From positions 1 to 18,248 of the forward strand of contig JAUYSA010000088.1 in the NCBI GenBank assembly GCA_030696545.1: a DNA stretch of 18,248 bases, written 5' to 3'. Below are positions 7,479 through 14,029 of this stretch, piece by piece. Each line of letters opens with the position of its first letter. Positions within the stretch are counted from its first letter, which is position 1. The DNA is from Hyphomonadaceae bacterium (lineage in GTDB: Bacteria; Pseudomonadota; Alphaproteobacteria; Caulobacterales; Hyphomonadaceae). The notes below the pieces were generated by a model that was not told the DNA's origin, made no database searches, and saw nothing but the letters and a program-made list of their open reading frames with translations. The translations under genes were made by a program, and so were the position numbers.

Positions 7479-8660
7479 ATGGCCGGACCGACGGGCGCAC
7501 CCGACCGCATTTCGCAGTGCTGCTATCAGCACGCCCTGACGAAAGACGCGATCTTCTGCGGCGAATGCGGCAAGCCGCTGCTGCGCTGCATGGCATATCA
7601 GGAATGTGGCGGACTGGTTGGCGAAGACGGCTGCTGCTCCGTGTGCGTGCGGCCGCAGCTGTTTCTCGACAAGGACGCAGTGACGGATGTGAAGGCCGGC
7701 GGCGTGCTCGTGTTGCCGCTGGTGTTCTACAATGCGTCGTCGATTGCTCGTCCGCTGTTCGTTACGGACGTGTGGGTGCGCGAAGGCGATGGCCCGCGCC
7801 GGCGTATCGAGTTGCCGTGGAAGCGGCTGGATGCTGGCGGGTCCAACCGGCTCACCGTGCAGACGGGCGCGCTCGAGCGGCAGGGCAGGCACGGGATCGA
7901 GATCACGTTCGCGGCTGCGACCAACTATTTCATGCGCGAAGAACGGTTCGCCTTCACCTCGTCGCTTGGGCTTGAGGTCGAGCAGGGCGGAAGCCTCGTT
8001 ATCAACCAGACGATCAATGCGTCTGGCGTTGGTTCCGGCGGCGACACCGTCTATGCACCGATCCGGCTTGAGACGATGGCCGACAGCGGCCGCAAGGTGG
8101 CTGATACAGGCGGCAAGGCGGCCGAACTAGGCCTGCAACGCGCCGACAATTTCGAGGCGTCGCAAGGCATTCGCGGGTATGGCGATGGCGCGCTGAAGGG
8201 CTCAGTGGTCTCGCGCGGTGCGCGTATTGTCTGGAAAGGCTTCGGCGACCAGACGCCGGCAGCAGGCCCGATCACGACCGGCGACAGTATCCTCGCCATC
8301 GGGCGAGGAAAGGCCGTTTCCGAAGGCGGCGATAATCACCTGCAGCTGCTGGCCTACGGAGCTGACGGCAAGCTGGACGAACAGCTGAGCCAGGCAATCT
8401 CGCGCCGGCACATCGAGTTGTTCATCCAGAGCGGGCGGCTGTGCGCGCGGGTTACGGGATCAGCCGGCATCAAGATCGGCGATCACAAGCATGGCGCTGA
8501 TGACGCCATCGCCCTGATCAACCATGGCGACATCATCAATGTGTTGCCCAAGTTTCCCGAGGCGGTCGGACTGCAGGTGCGTATGCGTGCGAACCATGGT
8601 CAGATCGACGAGATAACCATCACACGCGTTCCAGCTCTGCCCGAGGCGAATTCGCGATGA
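7479..8660 (+). CDS. Zinc-finger and FHA-like domain protein
   Basis: 393 residues, starting 11 bp after the SPFH gene with AAGGGG upstream of the ATG. The N-terminus is cysteine-rich: C14, C15, C27 and C30 (F-C-G-E-C-G) form one probable zinc site, and C37, C43, C52, C53 and C56 may form a second. Residues about 62-170 look like a beta-sandwich resembling an immunoglobulin-type or arrestin-like fold (uncertain). Residues about 265-357 match an FHA domain: A-I-G-R at 273-276, S-R-R-H at 308-311 and N-H-G-D-I-I-N-V at 348-355, the pattern of strands that bind phosphothreonine. The canonical N-G after the S-x-x-H strand is degenerate (G-S-A-G). With two Ser/Thr kinase genes immediately downstream, it is likely the phospho-reader of the system. 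Its stop overlaps the first kinase start (ATGA). Confidence 0.82.
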   Translation: MAGPTGAPDRISQCCYQHALTKDAIFCGECGKPLLRCMAYQECGGLVGEDGCCSVCVRPQLFLDKDAVTDVKAGGVLVLPLVFYNASSIARPLFVTDVWVREGDGPRRRIELPWKRLDAGGSNRLTVQTGALERQGRHGIEITFAAATNYFMREERFAFTSSLGLEVEQGGSLVINQTINASGVGSGGDTVYAPIRLETMADSGRKVADTGGKAAELGLQRADNFEASQGIRGYGDGALKGSVVSRGARIVWKGFGDQTPAAGPITTGDSILAIGRGKAVSEGGDNHLQLLAYGADGKLDEQLSQAISRRHIELFIQSGRLCARVTGSAGIKIGDHKHGADDAIALINHGDIINVLPKFPEAVGLQVRMRANHGQIDEITITRVPALPEANSR

Positions 8661-10246
8661 AATGTCCAAACTGCCAGAGCGAGATTCCCGCCGACGCGCG
8701 CTTCTGCGGCGAATGCGGCCAGTCAATGCGCCAGCTTGGCAAGAGCCTGGTTGAAGAGTCATCGTCTTCGGGGCCTGACCTGTCTGGCTTGCGCACCATC
8801 GACGACATGGAAACCAAGACGCCGCGCGGTGAATCGCAGCGCATGATGCAGCCGGGCGAAGTGTTCGCTGGCCGCTATGAGGTTTCGAAAGTCATCGGTG
8901 AAGGCGGCATGGGCGTGGTCTATCGCGCGCATGACAAGCTGACCGAGAAGGACGTGGCGCTGAAGCTGATCCGCGCGGACCGGCTCGCCGGCAAGGACGC
9001 GGTGAAGCGCCTGATCCGCGAAGGCGTGACCTCGCGCGACATCCGCCATCCGAATGTGGTCGCGGTCTATGACGTCGGCGATGCCGATGGCCAACCCTAC
9101 ATGTCGATGGAATTCCTGGGCGGGCAGTCTCTGCGCGCCTGGAACCGCAAGCGTCTGCAATCCAGTTCGGACTGCTCGATGCGCGCGGCGGCGAACATCA
9201 TCGCGGAAATCCTGTCGGGGCTCGACGCGGCGCACAAGGCAGGCGTGGTTCACCGTGACCTCAAGCCCGAGAATGTGATGCTGATCGGCGAGCCCAACGA
9301 TCAGGGCGCGCAGCTCAAGATCCTCGATTTCGGCGTGGCCCGTGCGGCTGGCGCAGGCGACACCGGCGCAACATCGCTGGGCACGCGCGGCTACATGGCG
9401 CCGGAGCAGATCACGGCCCCCGATGCAGCGCAGCCTTCGGCTGATCTCTATTCCCTATCGGTCATGTTCTACGAGCTGCTGGTCGGCGTCGTGCCGCAAG
9501 GCCACTGGCAACCGCCAAGCGGTGGTCGCAGCGATGTGCCGCCAGCGATCGACAAGCTGATCGAGCGTGGGCTTTCCAATAATCCGCGCATTCGTCCGCA
9601 GAATGTCGCCGAGTACGGCAAGCTGCTCGCCGAGGCGATGAAGTCCGGAGGCGGCAACTTGTCGAACGCGTTTGCGCCATGGCTGGAGAAGATCGAACAA
9701 TCGGGCTTCAAGCCGCTTGCCGACGGCATCAAGAGCAATCTCGACAAGGTCGGCCTGCACGCCCAGCCGCAACAGCATCAGCCGCAACCCACCGGACCAA
9801 ACTCGGGCGCGGGCGCCGCGCCGCCGTCCGGCAAGAAGAACATGTGGCAGTGGTTCACCTACAGCGTCACCAAGCGTTATTTGGATGGCAAGGGCCGCGC
9901 GCACCGTATGGAATACTGGTCGTTCCTCCTCATGGTGACGGCGATCTACGTGATCACAATGATGGTCGACGCAGAGATATTCGCACAGTCGTTCGGCACA
10001 ACGTCGGACTACATGTTCGAGGCGATGGCGGCGGGCATGTATCAGCCGCCGCTGACGGGGATTGTCTCGCTGGCGCTTGTCGCCCCGCTGCTCGCGGTGT
10101 CGAGCCGCCGCCTCCACGACATAGGCGTGAGTGGCTGGCTCGCGATTGCGTGCATCATTCCTTTCATCGCCATCGCCGTTGGCTTCCCGGCCGGCAAGAA
10201 GGGCGAGAACCAGTACGGACCTGATCCGCTGGATGGCGCGGGATGA
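8657..10246 (+). CDS. Zinc-ribbon Ser/Thr protein kinase with C-terminal DUF805 membrane domain
   Basis: 529 residues, coupled to the FHA gene by ATGA. The N-terminal zinc ribbon has Cys3, Cys6, Cys17 and Cys20. The Hanks-type kinase domain (about 72-328) has every catalytic element: G-E-G-G-M-G at 81-86, Lys103, the alpha-C Glu122, H-R-D at 199-201 with Lys203 and Asn206, D-F-G at 224-226, A-P-E at 248-250 and Asp263. A Gln/Pro-rich linker (about 368-392) leads to a DUF805 domain (about 396-526) with three or four membrane helices and the family hallmarks S-R-R-L-H-D-I-G-V-S-G-W and Q-Y-G-P-D-P. DUF805 is usually a small stand-alone membrane protein, so the fusion anchors the kinase from its C-terminal side. 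It has no PASTA or other visible extracellular sensor. Expected substrates are operon partners. Confidence 0.93.
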   Translation: MKCPNCQSEIPADARFCGECGQSMRQLGKSLVEESSSSGPDLSGLRTIDDMETKTPRGESQRMMQPGEVFAGRYEVSKVIGEGGMGVVYRAHDKLTEKDVALKLIRADRLAGKDAVKRLIREGVTSRDIRHPNVVAVYDVGDADGQPYMSMEFLGGQSLRAWNRKRLQSSSDCSMRAAANIIAEILSGLDAAHKAGVVHRDLKPENVMLIGEPNDQGAQLKILDFGVARAAGAGDTGATSLGTRGYMAPEQITAPDAAQPSADLYSLSVMFYELLVGVVPQGHWQPPSGGRSDVPPAIDKLIERGLSNNPRIRPQNVAEYGKLLAEAMKSGGGNLSNAFAPWLEKIEQSGFKPLADGIKSNLDKVGLHAQPQQHQPQPTGPNSGAGAAPPSGKKNMWQWFTYSVTKRYLDGKGRAHRMEYWSFLLMVTAIYVITMMVDAEIFAQSFGTTSDYMFEAMAAGMYQPPLTGIVSLALVAPLLAVSSRRLHDIGVSGWLAIACIIPFIAIAVGFPAGKKGENQYGPDPLDGAG

Positions 10247-11766
10247 TTTGTCCGCAGTGCCAGTCGCAGAACCCTGACAATGCGCGGTTCTGCGAGAATT
10301 GCGGCACGCGGATCGAAAAGGCGATCGAGGCCCCTAAGGCTTCCGAGCCGCCACGTGCAGCGCCCTACGGCGTCGATCTTGCCCCAGGCGATGTGTTCGC
10401 GGGCCGCTACCGGATCGAGTCCCAGATAGGGCGCGGCTGGATGGGCGTCGTCTATGCGGCAACTGACAACCGCAGCGATCACAGGCTGGCCCTGAAGCTT
10501 ATCCGCCCCGAGCGGCTGGTGGTGAAGGATGCGCAGAAGCGCATCGTGCGCGATATGGTTCTGTCGCGCGATATCCGCCATCGCAATGTCGTGGCCGTCT
10601 ATGACGTGGGCGAAGTCGCCGGCATTGCATATATCGCGACTGAGTTTCTTCAGGGAACGTCGCTGTCGCAACACAACCGCAAGCGCCTGACGGCTGATGA
10701 TAGCTGGCCGATTGAATCCGCCGTGGAAATCGTGCGGCAGTTGTTGTCGGGCCTTAAAGCCGCGCACGAAGTTGGCGTCGTGCATCGCGACCTGAAGCCT
10801 GCCAATATCCTGCTGCTGGAAGATCCCTCGACGGCGATCATCCTCAAGATCACGGACTTTGCGCTCGCCGCTGCATCCGGTTCGATTGAAACGGGCGCTA
10901 CCAGCATGGGCGGTACGTACTACATGTCGCCCGAACAGATCGCTTCGCCTGATGCAGTAAGGCCCTCGGCCGACATCTATGCGCTATCGGCGATTTTTTA
11001 CGAGCTGCTGATCGGCGTTGCACCGACCGGCTCTTGGCAACCGCCAAGCCAGGGCAGGGAAGATGTGCCGCCTGCGCTTGATCGGCTGATCGAACGCGGG
11101 CTCTCGAACAATCCACGCGGCCGTCCGCAGACAGCAGACGAGTATCTCGAAGAGCTTGACCGCGCGATGGCTAAGCCTGATGCGCCGAAGCCTCCGCCCA
11201 TTCCCGGTCCCGCTCCGCCGCCTGCGCCGAAGCCGCTGGAGATCGCCGGCGTGAAGCTCACGCCCGTCATGATCGGCGGCATTGCAGCAGGCATTGTTGC
11301 GATCGTGGCTGCCATAATGTTCGCGTCGAACGGAACGAAGGCTGGCGATGATGTGAGCGGCGACGACGATTTTACGCCGGCGAACGTCACGCCTGATCCC
11401 GATCCGGCGCCGCTGCCGCCCGTGTCACCGCCGCCACCTCCTCCTACACCCGCGCCGAGCGGATACGAGCTGCTGTCGGGCTACTGGACTGACGACTACG
11501 GAAATTATTTCGACGTGGTCGTCGCGGCCAACGGAGCGGTGTCGGGGCGGGCGAGGCAGGGTCCGGTCGCAGGCTATGATCTCGCGGGGCAATTCAGCGG
11601 CGATCAGTTCGAATTCCAGATCGGAAATCAGAATGGCGCGTTGACGGGCTCCTACGGCGCGCGGACCGACGCCTGCCATGTGCAGTATCAGGCGGTCGAT
11701 GCCTACGGCCAGCCGCTCAGCGCGATGCTGCACATGAACCACCTGCCGGGCCAGCCATGCCCCTAA
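10243..11766 (+). CDS. Zinc-ribbon Ser/Thr kinase-like protein with altered catalytic motifs and one TM helix
   Basis: 507 residues, coupled to the first kinase by ATGA and clearly its paralogue. The zinc ribbon uses Cys3, Cys6, Cys17 and Cys20. The kinase domain (about 54-310) keeps Lys85, H-R-D at 181-183, Lys185 and Asn188. It departs from consensus at three places: the glycine loop is G-R-G-W-M-G (63-68), the alpha-C Glu is Asp104, and D-F-G is D-F-A (205-207). It may be weakly active or a regulatory pseudokinase. A Pro-rich linker precedes one TM helix (about 342-361), then an Asp-rich and Pro-rich stalk (369-406) and an extracytoplasmic domain (about 407-507) of unknown type, with two cysteines (478, 506). 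The stop lies 28 bp before the first peptidase gene. Topology suggests periplasmic sensing with a cytoplasmic kinase-like domain. Confidence 0.9.
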   Translation: MICPQCQSQNPDNARFCENCGTRIEKAIEAPKASEPPRAAPYGVDLAPGDVFAGRYRIESQIGRGWMGVVYAATDNRSDHRLALKLIRPERLVVKDAQKRIVRDMVLSRDIRHRNVVAVYDVGEVAGIAYIATEFLQGTSLSQHNRKRLTADDSWPIESAVEIVRQLLSGLKAAHEVGVVHRDLKPANILLLEDPSTAIILKITDFALAAASGSIETGATSMGGTYYMSPEQIASPDAVRPSADIYALSAIFYELLIGVAPTGSWQPPSQGREDVPPALDRLIERGLSNNPRGRPQTADEYLEELDRAMAKPDAPKPPPIPGPAPPPAPKPLEIAGVKLTPVMIGGIAAGIVAIVAAIMFASNGTKAGDDVSGDDDFTPANVTPDPDPAPLPPVSPPPPPPTPAPSGYELLSGYWTDDYGNYFDVVVAANGAVSGRARQGPVAGYDLAGQFSGDQFEFQIGNQNGALTGSYGARTDACHVQYQAVDAYGQPLSAMLHMNHLPGQPCP

Positions 11767-11794
11767 GCCATCGCATCATCTGAAGGGCCCGCCG

Positions 11795-12787
11795 ATGTTC
11801 GGAACCAAGAAGCCGAAGATAGAAGACTACGGTTTTGGCGCGCTGCGCAGCGCATCGCCCGCGATGGCGCCGAAGATTGAATTCCAGGCGCGCGGGCGTG
11901 ACGTGAAAGTCGACCTCCGCGCCAACTGCTCGCCGGTCGAGGATCAGCTGACGATCGGCTCGTGCAATGCGTGCGCTGTTGTCGGCGCGCTCGAATACCA
12001 GATGCTCAAGGCGAAGAAGCCGCTGGTGAATCTCTCGCCGCTGTTTGTCTATTACAATGGCCGCAAGCTTGCTGGGATGGAGAAGGAAGACTCAGGCCTT
12101 CTCTGTCATCACGCGACGGCATCGATCATGGCTTACGGGGCGTGCGAGGAAAAAACGTGGCCGTACAGGATCGACAAGTTCGACAAGCCGCCACCGAAGA
12201 ACGCATATGAAAACGCCAGCCTGTTCGAGGCGACGCAATATGCGCGTCTGGGCAGCTCGGAAGAGGCCAAGGTCTCGCTCAGCCAGGGCATGCCGATTGT
12301 ATTCGGCTTCGACATTCCGCGCTCTTACTACACCGCTGCCGCGAACACCGGCAGGATGCCGGATGTCGGCGCGTTCGATCGCGAGCCGATGTCAGGCCAT
12401 GCGATGCTGATCGTTGGCTATGACGATAACGATAGGACATGGCTGGCGCGAAACAGCTGGGGTGAGGAATTCGGCGAGAGGGGCTATTGCCGGATTCCGT
12501 ATGAACTCGCCAATCGCTATGTCTGGAACGACGAGCTGTGGGCCATCGGTTCGCTTGAGACGATGCAGGCTGTTCGTCTTGTTGGGCCGACGGTGAAGGA
12601 GTCGGTCCACGACACGCAGTTCCGCGGCGCCCAGCAGGCGAACGACGCGCTGAAGGCGCTGCGCAAGGACATCAGCGAAGATCTTCAAAAGCGCACGGAC
12701 GACGCGAAGACATCCATCCGCGACAGGCTACGCGAGCAGGAAAAGCAGCTCGAAGCCAAGCGCGATCGCGGCGATCAGAACAGGTAA
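11795..12787 (+). CDS. Papain-fold (C1 family) cysteine peptidase, first of a tandem pair
   Basis: 330 residues, ATG preceded by GAAGG. The papain signature is complete: oxyanion Gln51, nucleophile Cys57 in I-G-S-C-N-A-C-A, His202 in S-G-H-A-M-L-I-V-G-Y-D-D, and Asn220 in A-R-N-S-W-G-E-E-F-G. No signal peptide or membrane helix is visible and no long inhibitory propeptide precedes the core, which starts near residue 36. The protein is therefore likely cytoplasmic and may be controlled by partners rather than by zymogen cleavage. A charged C-terminal tail (about 288-330, K-R-T-D-D-A-K and E-Q-E-K-Q-L-E-A-K-R) lies outside the fold and is nearly identical in the next gene. The substrate is unknown. 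The shared tail suggests docking onto a common partner, perhaps the charged SPFH protein. Confidence 0.9.
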   Translation: MFGTKKPKIEDYGFGALRSASPAMAPKIEFQARGRDVKVDLRANCSPVEDQLTIGSCNACAVVGALEYQMLKAKKPLVNLSPLFVYYNGRKLAGMEKEDSGLLCHHATASIMAYGACEEKTWPYRIDKFDKPPPKNAYENASLFEATQYARLGSSEEAKVSLSQGMPIVFGFDIPRSYYTAAANTGRMPDVGAFDREPMSGHAMLIVGYDDNDRTWLARNSWGEEFGERGYCRIPYELANRYVWNDELWAIGSLETMQAVRLVGPTVKESVHDTQFRGAQQANDALKALRKDISEDLQKRTDDAKTSIRDRLREQEKQLEAKRDRGDQNR

Positions 12788-12799
12788 GGGGGGCGAGCC

Positions 12800-13795
12800 A
12801 TGTCTGAGACCTATGTGAACCGGGTGAAGGGCGACCCTCTCTCCGGCGCCTTGCGGCCTGCCAGCTTGCAGAAGGCGCCGAAGCTGGCGTTCAAGGCGGG
12901 CGGGCGCGAGGAGCGCGTCGATCTTCGCGACAGGTTTGGCCCAGTGGTGGATCAGGAAGAGCTCAATTCCTGCACCTGCTGTGCGTCCGTTGCAGCGGCC
13001 GAGTACCTGTTCGCGCAGCGCGAGGGGAAGTGGCTGATCATGTCGCCGCTGTTTGTCTATTTCAACGCGCGCAAGATCAGCGGCAAGGAGATGATGAATG
13101 CTCCGCTGCTGGCCAGCCATGCGCCGGCGGCGATGCTGGCGTGGGGCGTTTGCGATGACGAGTCCTGGCCGTATGTGAAAGAGCGCTTCGCCCAGCCGCC
13201 ACCGCAGGATGCCTACCGCAAGGCGACTTTGCTGCAGGCTGTTCAGTATGCCCGTCTCGGCACGACCGAAGAAATCAGGGCGTCGCTCAGTGCTGGCATC
13301 CCGGCGATGTTCGGCTCGGACATTCCGAAAGGCTATTACGACGAAGCGCGGAAGACCGGCGCCATGCCGGAGCTCGGCAAGGTGGAGGGCGGGCCGCCAT
13401 CGGGACATGCGATGCTGATCGTCGGCTATGATGATCGCGCCAAGCACTGGATCGTTCGCAACAGCTTCGGCGAGGATTTCGGCGAGAAGGGCTATCTGAA
13501 GATTCCCTATTCGGTCTTCGACAAGCACGTCTGGAACGAAGACGTCTGGGCGATCGGCGCGCTCGAGAAGATCGGACAACGTACGTTGATCGATGGCACG
13601 GTGCGGGAAGCGGTTGAAGATGCTCAGCGTAACGGCGCAGCGCAGACCGAGAGCGCGCTCAAGGCGCTGGGCAGGGAGATCGGCGACGATCTGAAGAAGC
13701 GCACGGACGACGCGAAGCTTTCGATCCGCGAGCGCTTGCTTGAGCAAGAAAAGCAGCTCGAAGCCAAGCGCAAGAAGGACAATGGCGGCGTCTGA
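12800..13795 (+). CDS. Papain-fold (C1 family) cysteine peptidase, second of a tandem pair
   Basis: 331 residues, 12 bp after its paralogue with a GGGGGG-rich ribosome site. The triad is intact: Gln52, Cys58 in L-N-S-C-T-C-C-A, His203 in S-G-H-A-M-L-I-V-G-Y-D-D and Asn221 in V-R-N-S-F-G-E-D-F-G. The residue before the nucleophile region differs (N-S-C against G-S-C), as do the N-terminal 30 residues, so specificity has probably diverged. The core from S-P-L-F-V-Y onward aligns with the first peptidase almost without gaps, and the C-terminal tail repeats K-R-T-D-D-A-K and E-Q-E-K-Q-L-E-A-K-R. No export signal is visible. This is the last gene of the operon: a small 7-bp hairpin (13795-13811) overlaps the stop but has no T-run. 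Confidence 0.9.
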   Translation: MSETYVNRVKGDPLSGALRPASLQKAPKLAFKAGGREERVDLRDRFGPVVDQEELNSCTCCASVAAAEYLFAQREGKWLIMSPLFVYFNARKISGKEMMNAPLLASHAPAAMLAWGVCDDESWPYVKERFAQPPPQDAYRKATLLQAVQYARLGTTEEIRASLSAGIPAMFGSDIPKGYYDEARKTGAMPELGKVEGGPPSGHAMLIVGYDDRAKHWIVRNSFGEDFGEKGYLKIPYSVFDKHVWNEDVWAIGALEKIGQRTLIDGTVREAVEDAQRNGAAQTESALKALGREIGDDLKKRTDDAKLSIRERLLEQEKQLEAKRKKDNGGV

Positions 13796-13811
13796 ACCCG
13801 GATGCCGGGTT
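13795..13811 (+). terminator. Weak hairpin at the end of the operon
   Basis: Stem arms 13795-13801 and 13805-13811 (7 bp, loop ATG) begin at the last base of the peptidase stop codon. No T-run follows, so it may only be an RNA 3'-end stabiliser or have no role. Confidence 0.3.
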
Positions 13812-13859
13812 GCCTGCATCGACAAGAAAATTCGGTGATCCGCGAAGCGGCCTGCAGCT

Positions 13860-13886
13860 TTAACCTCTCGTTAACGACGATATGTT
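13860..13886 (+). promoter_or_regulatory. CtrA-type box with -10-like element
   Basis: TTAA (13860-13863), seven bases, then TTAAC (13871-13875) match the CtrA response-regulator consensus TTAA-N7-TTAAC exactly. TATGTT at 13881-13886 is a fair -10 match, placing the box over the -35 and spacer region and a start near 13893. The direction is rightward into 13893-14029, which has no sizeable gene and faces the leftward pgsA gene. Chance occurrence of the nine fixed bases in 18 kb is not negligible, but the intergenic position and the -10 spacing raise confidence. Confidence 0.6.
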
Positions 13887-13892
13887 CTAGTA

Positions 13893-14016
13893 GCACATGA
13901 GCGATGGGCCTTCTGCTTCTCCTGCCGTCCCCATCGCCTGAAGGTAAGTGCTGCGACGTCCCCTCCCGCAGCCTTGCCACGTAAAGGCCGCGCCTGTTCC
14001 CCCGCAGGCGCGGCCA
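13893..14016 (+). ncRNA. Candidate CtrA-controlled small RNA with C-rich hairpin loops
   Basis: Downstream of the CtrA-type promoter lie three stem-loops. The first has an 8-bp stem (13901-13908 with 13930-13937) and a 21-nt pyrimidine-rich loop containing CTTCTCCTG. The second has a 6-bp stem (13950-13955 with 13967-13972) and loop ACGTCCCCTCC. The third has an 11-bp stem (13986-13996 with 14005-14015) and loop TTCCCCCG. C-rich loops complementary to ribosome binding sites are typical of alphaproteobacterial antisense-acting small RNAs. A 14-codon frame (13897-13941) also exists but would start about 4 nt into the RNA with no ribosome site. The 3' end is unclear because no T-run follows the third hairpin on this strand. 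Confidence 0.4.
13986..14015 (-). terminator. Rho-independent terminator of pgsA
   Basis: An 11-bp perfect GC-rich stem (13986-13996 with 14005-14015) with an 8-nt loop lies 14 bp downstream of the leftward pgsA stop. On the minus strand it is followed directly by TTTAC, a short T-run. On the plus strand the same hairpin may form the 3' end of the candidate small RNA. Confidence 0.7.
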
Positions 14017-14029
14017 ACGCGTTTCTGGA

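Noticed and set aside
6508..7596. 362-codon leftward open frame
   Set aside because: Antisense to the charged region and zinc ribbon of the SPFH gene. No recognisable motifs and no ribosome site.
4685..13795. Mobile-element origin of the kinase/peptidase operon
   Set aside because: No integrase, transposase, tRNA target or flanking direct repeat is visible at either end, and codon use looks like that of the neighbours.
12728..13825. 365-codon leftward open frame
   Set aside because: Antisense to the second papain-like peptidase, whose catalytic triad and tail are unmistakable on the plus strand.
13897..13941. 14-codon frame M-S-D-G-P-S-A-S-P-A-V-P-I-A after the CtrA box
   Set aside because: No ribosome site and it would begin about 4 nt from the predicted transcript start. 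Its sequence forms the first hairpin, so a small RNA is more likely, though a leaderless peptide is not excluded.
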